A stretch of 64,000 nt of DNA from Treponema sp. UBA4873 (GTDB taxonomy: Bacteria; Spirochaetota; Spirochaetia; Treponematales; Treponemataceae). The notes beneath the pieces were generated by a model. It worked only from the letters and a program-made list of their open reading frames with translations. It was not told the origin of the DNA and did not search any database. Shown here piece after piece: positions 1 through 8,891 of the stretch (position 1 is its first letter; each line of letters opens with the position of its first letter). The stretch lies in assembly GCA_002399405.1 (NCBI GenBank), contig DHDP01000013.1:1-64000 (forward strand), given 5' to 3'. Position numbers and translations under genes: made by a program.

Positions 1-246
1 GGGCTGGAACGAGGTATGGAACAAGGGCTGGAACAGGGTATGCAGAAAGGCATACAGCAAGGATTTCAGAAAGGTATTCAGAAAGGCATTCGCCAGGGGA
101 TTAGTCAGGGGATTAGTCAGGGAAAACAGGAAGGAGCGCAGCTGGCGAAACTTGATATTGCACGCAATATGAAAAAAGCAGCTGTTCCGGCTGCAACCAT
201 AGCGCAGTGTACCGGCCTTTCCGAAGAGGAGATTGCAGGCCTGTAA
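1..246 (+). CDS. C-terminal end of an Rpn-family recombination-promoting nuclease / putative transposase (5' end outside window)
   Basis: The reading frame is open from the first base, so this is the tail of a longer gene. What remains is a run of about a dozen G-x-x-Q/K-G units (GLEQGMQKG, GIQQGFQKG and so on), then a short helix-rich end with RNMKKAAVPAATIAQCTGL and SEEEI. In the family, the PD-(D/E)XK nuclease core is followed by such a Q/G-rich repeat and by an end that reads as R-N-M-K-x-x-G-x-x-x-x-x-I-x-x-x-T-G-L-S-x-E-E-I. The catalytic core lies off the left edge, so activity cannot be judged. The glycine normally expected near KKAAV is replaced by Ala, a small deviation. Genes of this kind are mobile and often many per treponeme genome; here one borders the polysaccharide locus. 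Confidence 0.8.
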   Translation, partial: GLERGMEQGLEQGMQKGIQQGFQKGIQKGIRQGISQGISQGKQEGAQLAKLDIARNMKKAAVPAATIAQCTGLSEEEIAGL

Positions 247-385
247 TCATCGTATTTCCCATAACACAGCAGCAATGAAATCGCTTTTCGGTATTCTTCC
301 ACCGTCAACGACTCTGGAAGATGTAAAAAACGAAAGGCTGGTAAAATATTCATGAGAGCTGCTGTTGAGCGTTTCTGACTATCTA

Positions 386-414
386 TTGTAAAAAGCATCA
401 TTTTCCCGTATTAT
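386..414 (+). promoter_or_regulatory. Sigma70-type promoter of the first polysaccharide operon; -10 lies 10 nt before the ATG
   Basis: The -35 box TTGTAA (386-391) and -10 box TATTAT (409-414) are separated by exactly 17 bases. The ATG at 425 follows after ten bases, and no Shine-Dalgarno sequence is visible. Transcription starting 5-9 bases after the -10 box would give a leader of only a few bases. The remaining intergenic sequence (247-385) shows no other recognisable element. Confidence 0.6.
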
Positions 415-424
415 AAAGAACACT

Positions 425-2107
425 ATGTTCAATAAACGGATTTTCGTTACAGCTGCATTTCTCCTGACCGCAGTTTTTGTTGTCCCTGCACAGGAAGCGC
501 TCAAAAGCACGGAAGAGGAATACTACGATTTTCTCGCGCTGGAAGGAATCGTACAGCGCCCTACCCTTGGCTACCGCACGCTCAGCGACTCCGTCTGGAC
601 GATTCCTGAAGATGCGGAAGGCAATATCTGGTCGGGGAACAATCTCGGCTCAACGAAAGACATTACCGGTCATATATCATACAAACTGTTCGGACCGGAC
701 TGGTACAACTCGTTCAATACGGCCGCACCGTACGGACAGAACGACGGCGCACTGTGGCAGGGAAAGGGATACAACTCAAGCCTGACCGCAGGCGCACGGC
801 TTGAAGCGTACGGTTTTGAGGTAACGCTCAAGCCGCAGCTGAGTTTTTCGCAGAATCTGGATTTCGATTATATTACACCAAATTCAGCTTATACAGGGAA
901 CAGTCTTTATTCAGGAAAAGCAGGAACGTACGGATATTACGGTGTCCCGCATGTAGATGCACCACAGCGGTTCGGCGACAGCCCGTTCTTTACTTTCGAC
1001 TGGGGTGATACGGAAATACGTTATACGTGGAAAACACTCACTGCTGGTTTTGGTACGCAGGCTGTATGGCTGGGTCCTGCACAGCTTAACCCTATCATGT
1101 CTTCAAATAATGCTGCAAGCTATCCTAAAGTCGACATAGGTCTCCGCAGGACTTCTGTTTATATGCCGTGGCTCGGGTGGTATCTGGGAGATATTGAATT
1201 CCGCGGATGGTGGGGATATCTTTCTGAATCGGATTATTTTGATACAGACGACACTGACGACCACAACCTTTTTACCGGATATTCTCTTTCGTGGGCAGTT
1301 CCCCATCTAAAAGGTCTTACATTCGGATTGAACAGGACCATGCTGTCAAAATGGAATAATTTTTCTTCATATACACTCTTCGGAATTTACGATGCATTTA
1401 ATCTTACTTCCGGCGGAAGCGACGCCAGCGACCAGCGTATTTCATTCACAGCCGACTGGCTTTTTCCGAAAATAGGATTAGACATATATACAGAACTTGC
1501 ACGGAATGACTTCAGTCCGAATTTTGACTATCTTTTCCGGTATCCGTTCCATACACTCGGCTGGTCGGCCGGATTGCAGAAAACAACAGATTTTACAGAA
1601 ACGATAAAAGGAAAAATTCTTCTTGAAGTAACATTTCTTGAATGTTCAGCCGACTATGACCGTCTTATAAACTGGTATTCGACTTTCTATGCACACAATG
1701 TAATTACGCAGGGATATACAAACGAAGGACAATGGCTTGGTGCAGGTATCGGGACAGGAGGCAACAGCCAGTATCTGGGATATGAATTATATTTTCCGAA
1801 AGGATCAGGGAAAATATTTGTGCAGCGGCGTAACCCTGATCTGGATTATACTATGTATATAGACAGTAGAAAGTATGCCGAAAATTATGAAAACAAAATA
1901 TGGTCTGCAGAGGGGAATATACGCGCAATATTCGACATCGGTATAGGAGGTTCATACTGGGTACTTCCTTCGTTACAAATAACTGGTACATTTATTTTTG
2001 AGGACGAGCATAATCCGCTGAACGTGTCGGAAAATCAGGGAAATGGTGCGCAATCAATACACAGATATAATTGCATCGTTCAAATAAGCGGTAAGTACAA
2101 CTTCTAA
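425..2107 (+). CDS. Outer-membrane protein resembling the capsule assembly protein Wzi
   Basis: A 560-residue exported protein. Residues 1-22 are a signal peptide with a hydrophobic core (FLLTAVFVV) and a cleavage site near PAQ-EA. The rest alternates short aromatic and polar segments (many W, Y and F), as expected for a beta-barrel, and ends in the aromatic residue F. The stretch after the signal (EEYYDFLALEGIVQRPTLGY) and the central W-rich strands resemble the Wzi/capsule-assembly family, whose founding member is an outer-membrane lectin that attaches capsule to the cell surface. The family call is from sequence character, not from an alignment. It is first in an operon with a flippase and UDP-galactopyranose mutase. 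The signal peptide fixes the start at 425. Another outer-membrane porin family is the main alternative. Confidence 0.65.
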   Translation: MFNKRIFVTAAFLLTAVFVVPAQEALKSTEEEYYDFLALEGIVQRPTLGYRTLSDSVWTIPEDAEGNIWSGNNLGSTKDITGHISYKLFGPDWYNSFNTAAPYGQNDGALWQGKGYNSSLTAGARLEAYGFEVTLKPQLSFSQNLDFDYITPNSAYTGNSLYSGKAGTYGYYGVPHVDAPQRFGDSPFFTFDWGDTEIRYTWKTLTAGFGTQAVWLGPAQLNPIMSSNNAASYPKVDIGLRRTSVYMPWLGWYLGDIEFRGWWGYLSESDYFDTDDTDDHNLFTGYSLSWAVPHLKGLTFGLNRTMLSKWNNFSSYTLFGIYDAFNLTSGGSDASDQRISFTADWLFPKIGLDIYTELARNDFSPNFDYLFRYPFHTLGWSAGLQKTTDFTETIKGKILLEVTFLECSADYDRLINWYSTFYAHNVITQGYTNEGQWLGAGIGTGGNSQYLGYELYFPKGSGKIFVQRRNPDLDYTMYIDSRKYAENYENKIWSAEGNIRAIFDIGIGGSYWVLPSLQITGTFIFEDEHNPLNVSENQGNGAQSIHRYNCIVQISGKYNF

Positions 2108-2127
2108 AAAATAAGGAATCATATAAA

Positions 2128-3588
2128 GTGTCGAAAACTTCTGTCAAAAAAAATGCATTTCTGAATATGCTCAAGTCGGTTATGGCGCTTCTGTTCCCGC
2201 TTATAACGTTTCCCTATGCTTCCCGAATACTTCTGCCGGAAGGAATCGGACGGGTAAATTTTGCTAACAACATCGTTTCATATTTTACAATGCTGGCCGG
2301 ACTTGGTATAGGAACATACGCAGCCAGGGAAGCTGCAAGACGGCGCGACAAAAAAGAAGAACTTTCTCAATTTACGAAAGAAATATTCTTAATAAATTTA
2401 CTTTCAACAGTAATTTCTTATCTGTTGTTTCTGGTCTGTTTCTTTTTTATCCCAAAACTTTCTACCTATCGGCCGCTTCTGCTTGTTTCAAGTATGTCGG
2501 TTATTTTCTCGTTCCTGAATATAGGATGGTTATATGCGGCTGAAGAAGATTTTGAATATCCTACAATCAGATCGATTGTATTTCAAATACTCAGCCTTTT
2601 TATTCTGTTTTTCTTCGTAAAAACACCAAAAGATTGTATTCAGTATATTTCCATGGGTGTATTTGCCAGTGTCGGAGCGGATATCTGTAATTTTATCTAT
2701 TCCAATAAGTATATATCATGGCATCAGAAATGCCAGCTTAACCTGAAACAGCATCTGAAACCTATCTTTGTATTCTTCGGAATGACGCTTGTCGTAAGTC
2801 TGTATACGATGCTTGATACGTCGATGCTCGGCTTTCTGTCAAACGACACGCAGGTAGGATTCTACACGGCTGCTACAAAATTGTCCAGAATAGTTATCTC
2901 AGTAATTACATCAATAACCGGCGTCCTGCTCCCCCGTTTTTCTTACTATGCGGTAACAAAGCAGAATGATGAACTGTGGAAACTATTCAACAAATCTTTT
3001 AAATATTCAACTTATCTGTCCCTGCCAAGTATTGCAGGACTCTGTCTTCTGAGCAGACCTCTTATGCTTCTTCTGAGCGGACAGGCCTACTTACCGGCAG
3101 TATTTACCATGCAGGTGATTTCCCCAATCATTCTATTGATTTCACTAAGCGGCCTCATCGGAACTCAATTATTTGCATCTATCGGAAAAGAAAAATTGAC
3201 TCTGCTTTCGGTTTCTATAGGAGCGGTTGTAAACTTTACATTAAATTCTCTTCTTATACCAAGGTACGGAGCCAATGGAGCTGCGATTGCAACAGTTTTT
3301 GCAGAATCGTCAGTTACTATTTTCCAGATGTTCTGTGCTAAAAAATATATTAATATTAAGGAACAATTCGTATCTTTTCTCCAGAGTGCCGGCGCATGCA
3401 TTGTTATGGCAGTCTGCGTTTTTGTCGTCTATAAAATATTCAAAACGACTTTCATTCAGACACTTATTTCTGTTATTACCGGTTGTATCGTTTATGCTGC
3501 GGTAACGCTCCTGTTAAAAAATGAGATTGCAATCGAAATTGCAAAAATATTCAAAACTAAATTCTTTTATAAACGGGCAGGCAGATGA
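2128..3588 (+). CDS. wzx: Wzx-type polysaccharide flippase (MOP superfamily)
   Basis: A 486-residue integral membrane protein with about 12-14 hydrophobic segments along its whole length. The N-terminus has the family pattern: a basic start (KTSVKKNAFLNML), then FPLITFPYASRIL, LPEGIGRVNFANNI and later AREAARRRDKKEE. Such proteins move undecaprenyl-diphosphate-linked repeat units across the inner membrane. The start is GTG at 2128, with AAGGAA about ten bases upstream. The gene overlaps the next one by four bases (ATGA), so the two are probably translationally coupled. A Wzx flippase normally works with a Wzy polymerase and Wzz regulator; no convincing example of either is in the window. Confidence 0.88.
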   Translation: MSKTSVKKNAFLNMLKSVMALLFPLITFPYASRILLPEGIGRVNFANNIVSYFTMLAGLGIGTYAAREAARRRDKKEELSQFTKEIFLINLLSTVISYLLFLVCFFFIPKLSTYRPLLLVSSMSVIFSFLNIGWLYAAEEDFEYPTIRSIVFQILSLFILFFFVKTPKDCIQYISMGVFASVGADICNFIYSNKYISWHQKCQLNLKQHLKPIFVFFGMTLVVSLYTMLDTSMLGFLSNDTQVGFYTAATKLSRIVISVITSITGVLLPRFSYYAVTKQNDELWKLFNKSFKYSTYLSLPSIAGLCLLSRPLMLLLSGQAYLPAVFTMQVISPIILLISLSGLIGTQLFASIGKEKLTLLSVSIGAVVNFTLNSLLIPRYGANGAAIATVFAESSVTIFQMFCAKKYINIKEQFVSFLQSAGACIVMAVCVFVVYKIFKTTFIQTLISVITGCIVYAAVTLLLKNEIAIEIAKIFKTKFFYKRAGR

Positions 3589-4730
3589 AATACGATTTTC
3601 TTATAGTCGGCGCAGGCCTGTACGGAGCAACATTCGCATATCTTGCACATAAAGCAGGTAAAAGATGCCTTGTAATAGACAAACGGTCCTGTACCGGCGG
3701 CAATATTTTCTGTGAAAACGTACATGGAATTAACGTTCACAAATACGGTGCACATATATTCCATACCAGCAGCAGAGATGTATGGAATTTTGTAAACAGT
3801 TTTGTACCGTTCAACAGATACACAAACAGTCCCGTTGCCTGTTATAAAGACAAACTTTATAATCTTCCGTTCAACATGAACACATTCTATGAACTCTGGG
3901 GAACAAAAACTCCTGCAGAAGCAGAAAAAGTTATTGATGCACAGCGTTCAGATGCCGTTTTGAGCCTGAAAAAAGACGGCGCTGCGGAACCACGGAATCT
4001 GGAAGAACAGGCACTCTGCCTTGTCGGAAAAGATATATATGAAAAACTGATAAAAGGATATACCGAAAAACAATGGGGCCGGAAATGTTCCGATCTGCCC
4101 TCATTTATTATAAAACGGCTCCCGGTACGTTTTACATTCGATAATAATTATTTTAATGACTTATATCAGGGGATTCCCTGCGGCGGATATAATATACTCA
4201 TAAACGGCCTGCTCAACGGAATTGATACAAAAATTAATACTGATTTTTTTGAAAAACGGAATTATTTTGAAGACTGCGCACATACCATTGTATTCACCGG
4301 CAGAATTGATGAATTTTATAATTACCGCTTCGGCAAACTGGAATATCGTACCGTTTCATTTGAAACGGAATGCATACCTGTTCCGAATTATCAGGGGAAC
4401 GCCGTAATAAATTATACCGATATTTCGGTGCCTTATACACGTATAATCGAGCATAAACATTTTGAACCTGAATCTGACTGCTATACTGATAGTCTGACTG
4501 TCATTTCAAAAGAATACTCGACAGAATGGAAAGAAGGTTCCGAACCGTTCTACCCTGTAAATAATGAAAAAAATATGCTGTTATTTGAAAAATACAGTAC
4601 AATAGCAATGAAAGAAAAGAATATTATATTCGGCGGAAGACTTGCCGAATACAAGTATTATGATATGGATGATATAATTGAAAAAGTTCATAAGGACTTC
4701 AAACAAATATCGTTCGGGAACAATAACTGA
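3585..4730 (+). CDS. glf: UDP-galactopyranose mutase
   Basis: Interconverts UDP-galactopyranose and UDP-galactofuranose in the cytoplasm, giving the donor for galactofuranose residues. The 381-residue length fits the bacterial family. The FAD-binding Rossmann motif GAGLYGA is at residues 8-14, followed by the acidic end of strand 2 (VIDKRS) and TGGN. Further family motifs are YGAHIFHT, YTEKQWGR and, near the C-terminus, FGGRLAEYKYYDMD. The start overlaps the flippase stop. It implies that the glycan, or at least the part built by the adjacent transferases, contains galactofuranose. Confidence 0.95.
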   Translation: MKYDFLIVGAGLYGATFAYLAHKAGKRCLVIDKRSCTGGNIFCENVHGINVHKYGAHIFHTSSRDVWNFVNSFVPFNRYTNSPVACYKDKLYNLPFNMNTFYELWGTKTPAEAEKVIDAQRSDAVLSLKKDGAAEPRNLEEQALCLVGKDIYEKLIKGYTEKQWGRKCSDLPSFIIKRLPVRFTFDNNYFNDLYQGIPCGGYNILINGLLNGIDTKINTDFFEKRNYFEDCAHTIVFTGRIDEFYNYRFGKLEYRTVSFETECIPVPNYQGNAVINYTDISVPYTRIIEHKHFEPESDCYTDSLTVISKEYSTEWKEGSEPFYPVNNEKNMLLFEKYSTIAMKEKNIIFGGRLAEYKYYDMDDIIEKVHKDFKQISFGNNN

Positions 4731-4731
4731 T

Positions 4732-5679
4732 ATGATTAAACTTACAGATAAAAATACAAAAATACTTATCTGCTGCCATAAACCCAGCGTATTACCGGAA
4801 AGCCCCTTCTTCCTCCCGATACATGTTGGAAAAGCAATATCTGATTTTGATTTAGGTATTACCGGAGATGATACAGGTGACAATATAAGCAGTAAAAACA
4901 AAAACTACTGTGAGCTTACAGCCTTATACTGGGCATGGAAAAACATAAAAAAAGAATATCCCGATTTGGAATATATAGGTCTGTTTCATTACCGAAGATT
5001 TTTTGATTTTGCAAGAAAGGATAAATGTTTCGACTATGTTTTAAATAATGAAAAAGAAGTAATTAATTATTCACTTGAATCAGAAAAAATCAGAAAATTA
5101 CTTTTACATAATAAATTCATTCTTTGTAATAAGAAAATCTATCCATATACCTTACAGATTGATTACTGTATGTGTCATGTAAGCGACGATTTTCGATTAT
5201 TAAAAAAAATAGTTCATAAAATATATCCAGAATATGATAGATCTTTTTATTATATATTTGAAGTCAATAATAAAATATTCCCCTGTAATATGTTCATTAC
5301 ATCTTATGAAGAATTTGAGAAATATTGTACTTGGCTTTTTCCTTTGCTTTTTGAAATTGAAAAGCAATGTAATATAAAAGGCTATTCAGAAAGTCAGGCA
5401 AGAATCTATGGCTATATGGCAGAGAGACTTTTCAATTTGTATATATACCACAATAGCTTGAAGGCAGCATTTCTTCCTATCCTTTGGTACAAAGATAATG
5501 AAAACAAAAAAAGAAGCAAAAAAAAATATATTATACAAAACCTTAGAAACAGTTTCTCTGCACATATACTATATCTTTCATCAGCTCCTTCGTTTCGTAC
5601 TTATATTAGTAATATGCTACATACATTTCATCTTGAAAAAATATTAGTATTGATTAAATGGATTAATAACAATAGATGA
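4732..5679 (+). CDS. DUF4422-family glycosyltransferase-like protein
   Basis: A 315-residue protein of the DUF4422 family, often found in capsule and O-antigen loci and treated as a glycosyltransferase family. Visible family features are an early KILICCHKP segment, CELTALYWAWKN, the following YIGLFHYRRFF, and a later MFITSYEEFEKYC. The ATG at 4732 lies two bases after the glf stop and matches the usual N-terminus (KNTKILICCHK); an upstream TTG at 4678 would run inside glf and is not needed. From here to about 7666 the DNA is much richer in A and T than the neighbouring genes, which suggests separate acquisition. The substrate is unknown; proximity to glf makes a Galf-related step possible but unproven. 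Confidence 0.75.
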   Translation: MIKLTDKNTKILICCHKPSVLPESPFFLPIHVGKAISDFDLGITGDDTGDNISSKNKNYCELTALYWAWKNIKKEYPDLEYIGLFHYRRFFDFARKDKCFDYVLNNEKEVINYSLESEKIRKLLLHNKFILCNKKIYPYTLQIDYCMCHVSDDFRLLKKIVHKIYPEYDRSFYYIFEVNNKIFPCNMFITSYEEFEKYCTWLFPLLFEIEKQCNIKGYSESQARIYGYMAERLFNLYIYHNSLKAAFLPILWYKDNENKKRSKKKYIIQNLRNSFSAHILYLSSAPSFRTYISNMLHTFHLEKILVLIKWINNNR

Positions 5680-5743
5680 TAATATTGGTATGGAACATAA
5701 ACAATTATTTGTATTAGTATTTTTATAATAAATTGGAGATATT

Positions 5744-6691
5744 ATGGATTTTAAGTTTATAAAAAAAAATAAAATTACTTTTTTGTTTTACAATATATTA
5801 AAAAAAATATATCACTATACTAAAGAAGGAAAATATAATTTTTTTGATAATCGAAAAAATTATGATACTGTTTGTATTGTAATTGCAGGTTATAAGAATT
5901 ACCTTTACCACAATGTATTCGCTCGATTGATAAAATTCTTACCAGCAAACATTGATGTTTGTATTGTTTCTTCAGGACTTTATGACGATACTTTAAAACA
6001 AATTGCCGTAAATAATTCATGGTCTTACTTATATACAAAACGTAATTGCGTTACACTTGCACAAAACATCGCGATTGGATTTCATCAGAATGCTAAATAT
6101 ATTTACAAAATGGATGAAGATATTTTCGTTACGAAAAAAAGCTTTGAAACAATGATGGATACATATAAAAAAGTTTCAACAAGCGGAGATTATAATGTTG
6201 GTTTTGTAGCACCACTCATTCCTATTAATGGATATGGACATTTACGAATCTTGAAGAAATTGAAGCTTGTTGATTATTATGAAACTCATTTTGAAAGACC
6301 AATTTATGCAAGTTATAATACGAGATTTATTGAAAAAGATCCTGCTGTTGCTAAATTTTTTTGGTCTGATAATGGTGTATTTCCTAAGATTGATATTCTT
6401 AATGATCTATTGCAAAAAGAGCCTTTCCAGTATACATCATGTCCTATTCGTTTTAGTATAGGATTTATACTATTTACTCGTGAATCATGGGACAAATTTG
6501 GAAGATGGGAAGTCCCCAAAAAAGGTTCTGGGATGGGACTCGATGAAGTACAGATATGCAGTTGGTGTATGAGTAATTCAAAAGCAATTATAATTGCTGA
6601 AAATACTGTAGTTGGACATCTTTCATTTGGTCAGCAAAATTTCGAAATGAAAAAATATTATGAAAAACATAATGATTTATTTAATATATAA
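5744..6691 (+). CDS. Glycosyltransferase, GT-A fold, family-2-like
   Basis: A 315-residue protein with a GT-A-like core: a first strand IVIAGY at residues 45-50, then VSSG, a helix ending in CVTLAQNIAIGF, and the probable metal-binding motif MDEDI at residues 123-127 (D124, D126). A late WDKFGRWEV and GLDEVQICSW region could contribute the acceptor-binding base. It lacks the ordinary FDDGSxD motif of family 2, so exact family placement is uncertain. GGAG seven bases before the ATG supports the start. A good -10 box TATAAT sits at 5724-5729, but no matching -35 box was found. The gene lies in the AT-rich segment. No transmembrane helix is apparent; donor and acceptor are unknown. Confidence 0.65.
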   Translation: MDFKFIKKNKITFLFYNILKKIYHYTKEGKYNFFDNRKNYDTVCIVIAGYKNYLYHNVFARLIKFLPANIDVCIVSSGLYDDTLKQIAVNNSWSYLYTKRNCVTLAQNIAIGFHQNAKYIYKMDEDIFVTKKSFETMMDTYKKVSTSGDYNVGFVAPLIPINGYGHLRILKKLKLVDYYETHFERPIYASYNTRFIEKDPAVAKFFWSDNGVFPKIDILNDLLQKEPFQYTSCPIRFSIGFILFTRESWDKFGRWEVPKKGSGMGLDEVQICSWCMSNSKAIIIAENTVVGHLSFGQQNFEMKKYYEKHNDLFNI

Positions 6692-6715
6692 TTTGCTATA
6701 TATTTAGAGAAAATA

Positions 6716-7666
6716 ATGATATCAAGCCGTATGAGTATCAATGTAAGTATAATAATCGTTAATTACAATACAGAACAACTTCTCTTTAATTGTCTTGAAT
6801 CGGTATACAAATACACAAAAGATATTTCGTTTGAAGTAATTGTAAGCGATAATGGGTCAACAGACAACTCAATAGAAATGCTTCATAAGTATTATCCTCT
6901 GGTAATTGTTATAGAAAACAAAGAAAATTTGGGTTTCGGAAGAGCAAATAACAGAGGGCTTGGTATAGCAAAAGGAAAATATATTTTTTATTTGAACAGC
7001 GATACAATTTTACTTAATAATGCTGTAAAATTTTTTTTTGATTATTGGGAAAGCGCAGATAATAAAGATGAAATAGGCGCATTAGGATCAAATCTATGCA
7101 ATAAAGTGTTACACACGACTCACTCATATGGATATTTTCCAGATTTTGGCAATATCTGGAATGATATAAAAGCCCTTATCTATAACATATATGGTTATAA
7201 CAAACTAGCGTTATTAAATATATTTTTCGATAAAAAAATACCGAATATTAACAATAATACAATTTTTATTAATAAATATGGCATGGTAGAATATATTACA
7301 GGGGCTGACTTATTTCTAAAAAATGATTTATATGCAAAATTTGACGAAAATTATTTTCTCTATTGTGAAGAAACAGATTTACAGTACAGAATGAGCAGAC
7401 ATAAAAAAAAGAGGCTCATCATTTCCGGGCCTGAAATAATACATTTAGAAGGAGCTTCTTCAAAAAAGAGAAAAGAAAACATAATTTCACAAAAAGCTAG
7501 CTTTTCATATGTTAATTATACCTTATCAAGAATATACTTTTTCAGCAAATACGGTATACCTGTATATAAAATATTTCTTATGAAACTTCTCACGTTTATG
7601 TTATGGTGCAATCCATTCCTTTTTACCAAAAACAAGAAATATTTCTGGAGGCTGCTGACTATTTAA
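6716..7666 (+). CDS. Glycosyltransferase family 2 (WbbL-like rhamnosyltransferase group)
   Basis: A 316-residue cytoplasmic glycosyltransferase. It starts with the nucleotide-sugar-binding strand SIIIVNYNT, then SDNGSTDNS, ENLGFGRANNRGL and the metal-site region YLNSDT, followed by EETDLQYRM, which carries the usual E-x-D acceptor-side motif. This arrangement is typical of the WbbL/rhamnosyltransferase branch; actual sugar specificity cannot be read from the sequence. A hydrophobic C-terminal part probably contacts the membrane. An alternative ATG lies 15 bases downstream. The 3' end overlaps the end of the convergent gene by eight bases. It is the last gene of the AT-rich stretch. Confidence 0.85.
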   Translation: MISSRMSINVSIIIVNYNTEQLLFNCLESVYKYTKDISFEVIVSDNGSTDNSIEMLHKYYPLVIVIENKENLGFGRANNRGLGIAKGKYIFYLNSDTILLNNAVKFFFDYWESADNKDEIGALGSNLCNKVLHTTHSYGYFPDFGNIWNDIKALIYNIYGYNKLALLNIFFDKKIPNINNNTIFINKYGMVEYITGADLFLKNDLYAKFDENYFLYCEETDLQYRMSRHKKKRLIISGPEIIHLEGASSKKRKENIISQKASFSYVNYTLSRIYFFSKYGIPVYKIFLMKLLTFMLWCNPFLFTKNKKYFWRLLTI

Positions 7667-8834
7667 TATTCAGCATGATTCTGCATATAGTGTGCGTACA
7701 TTCTTCCCATGATGTTATTTTAACGTCAGGGAGCGGATGCTTTTTATGCGTATAAAGCAGAAGCCATTCTTCTATTTTTGCAGCCAGAACGTCAGGTTCC
7801 TGACCGGTAAAATAAAATGCACTGTTTCCTGCAATTTCCCGGAAAACGGGAAGGTCCCGTAGAATCAGCGGCTTGCCGTACGAGGCTGCTTCGACTACGG
7901 CAAGGCCGTACCCCTCAGCAATAGAAGCAAAAATGACTGCCGTGCAGCTCTGATAAAGTGCGGAAAGTTTTTTATCGCTTATTCCGCTGCTGTACCAGAA
8001 TAGTTTTTTTTCATAATACGGACTGTTTTCAATAAGGGAAAAAGTATCTTCATTTTTCCACCCTTTTCTTCCGACTATAATAAGTCTTGAATCAATGCCT
8101 TTATCCCAGAGTATTTGAAAAGCCCGTACACACTGGTCGTATTTTTTTCTCGGTTCCACCGTACTCACCATAAGAAATACAGGTTTACTCTCCGGCTCGC
8201 TGCCGGTGCAGGATTTTGTCGTTGCCGGTGAAAATGTTGACCCCAGATACGAATAACCGGTCTTGAGTTTTCTTAATAAATCCGGATGATTTGTTCCGAT
8301 CCATTGTTTTAAATCCCGAACAGTAGAATCCGAATTTGCAATTATACCTGTATACCGTATAACTGTTTTCAGCCATGTTCTGTACTGTTTTACGGCATCA
8401 TCCTTAAAATACTGCGGATAATGAACGGCAATTAAATCATGCAGAAAAAACCACACAGGTATTCCTTTTCCGTACATTTTATCAAGAAACAGCCTGCTGC
8501 ATGGAATGAGGCATTTTGAAAGATCAAGACCGAAGAAAAAATCTCCATTACGGATTTTTACAGGTTTGTTAGATTCACAGACATAAAATCCTTCATGATG
8601 TGGTTTTGCATATATTTCGACAATTTTGTACGGCAGATTCTCTTTATACAGCCCCTTCAGAATATTATCGGTAACACGCTGAACACCGGTCCCGCTGTAC
8701 TGCCGGTGAATTTCTGTTACATCCACGAACAGGTACTTTATTCCCTTTATTCTTTTCTTATCTTCAAAATTGATATAATTGCAAAAACCGCAAAAATTGC
8801 CTTTTATAACTCTGAATATAGTAAAAACATCCAT
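7659..8834 (-). CDS. Glycosyltransferase family 4 (GT-B fold)
   Basis: A 391-residue glycosyltransferase. The N-terminal half includes the segment DVTEIHRQYSGTGVQRVTDN, typical of the mannosyltransferase-like group with an SGTGVQR turn. The C-terminal half has VSTVEPRKKYD and the family-1/4 E-x7-E signature in AEGYGLAVVEAASYGKP, which binds the nucleotide-sugar. The frame is open further upstream, but the ATG at 8834 is preferred because a near-consensus promoter (TTGTAA-17-TATAAT) ends nine bases before it, leaving upstream codons untranscribed. No Shine-Dalgarno is visible, so the mRNA may be leaderless. Its stop overlaps the end of the convergent plus-strand gene. Confidence 0.85.
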   Translation of the reverse strand: MDVFTIFRVIKGNFCGFCNYINFEDKKRIKGIKYLFVDVTEIHRQYSGTGVQRVTDNILKGLYKENLPYKIVEIYAKPHHEGFYVCESNKPVKIRNGDFFFGLDLSKCLIPCSRLFLDKMYGKGIPVWFFLHDLIAVHYPQYFKDDAVKQYRTWLKTVIRYTGIIANSDSTVRDLKQWIGTNHPDLLRKLKTGYSYLGSTFSPATTKSCTGSEPESKPVFLMVSTVEPRKKYDQCVRAFQILWDKGIDSRLIIVGRKGWKNEDTFSLIENSPYYEKKLFWYSSGISDKKLSALYQSCTAVIFASIAEGYGLAVVEAASYGKPLILRDLPVFREIAGNSAFYFTGQEPDVLAAKIEEWLLLYTHKKHPLPDVKITSWEECTHTICRIMLNIK

Positions 8835-8843
8835 AATTGGCTT

Positions 8844-8872
8844 ATTATATCTGTACTTGTTTTTTTTTACAA
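8844..8872 (-). promoter_or_regulatory. Near-consensus promoter for the minus-strand glycosyltransferase (divergent, overlapping pair)
   Basis: On the minus strand, -35 TTGTAA (8872-8867), a 17-base spacer and -10 TATAAT (8849-8844) are followed nine bases later by the ATG at 8834. No ribosome-binding site lies between. The spacer contains most of a T9 run (plus-strand 8860-8868), so changes in run length would alter spacing. Confidence 0.65.
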
Positions 8873-8885
8873 TCAATAATACTAT
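8857..8885 (+). promoter_or_regulatory. Plus-strand promoter overlapping the divergent one
   Basis: -35 TTGTTT (8857-8862), a 17-base spacer and -10 TACTAT (8880-8885), followed six bases later by the ATG at 8892. It shares DNA, including the T9 run, with the minus-strand promoter, so the two polymerases should exclude each other. The -10 box is weaker than its partner. Confidence 0.5.
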
Positions 8886-8891
8886 GTACCA

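Noticed and set aside
117..401. Minus-strand open frame of 94 codons with a protein-like segment (LPESLTVEEYRKAIS)
   Set aside because: It overlaps the Rpn-family tail for half its length, has no ribosome-binding site or recognisable domain, and its upstream end covers the promoter of the Wzi-like gene. Possibly a decayed fragment, but not supportable.
4678..4731. TTG at 4678 as the start of the DUF4422 gene
   Set aside because: It lies inside glf, adds 18 residues unlike the family, and the ATG at 4732 gives the conserved N-terminus.
5724..5729. TATAAT as promoter of the 5744 glycosyltransferase
   Set aside because: No -35 box at 16-18 bases upstream; the region is very AT-rich, so such a hexamer is expected by chance. 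Mentioned only in the gene entry.
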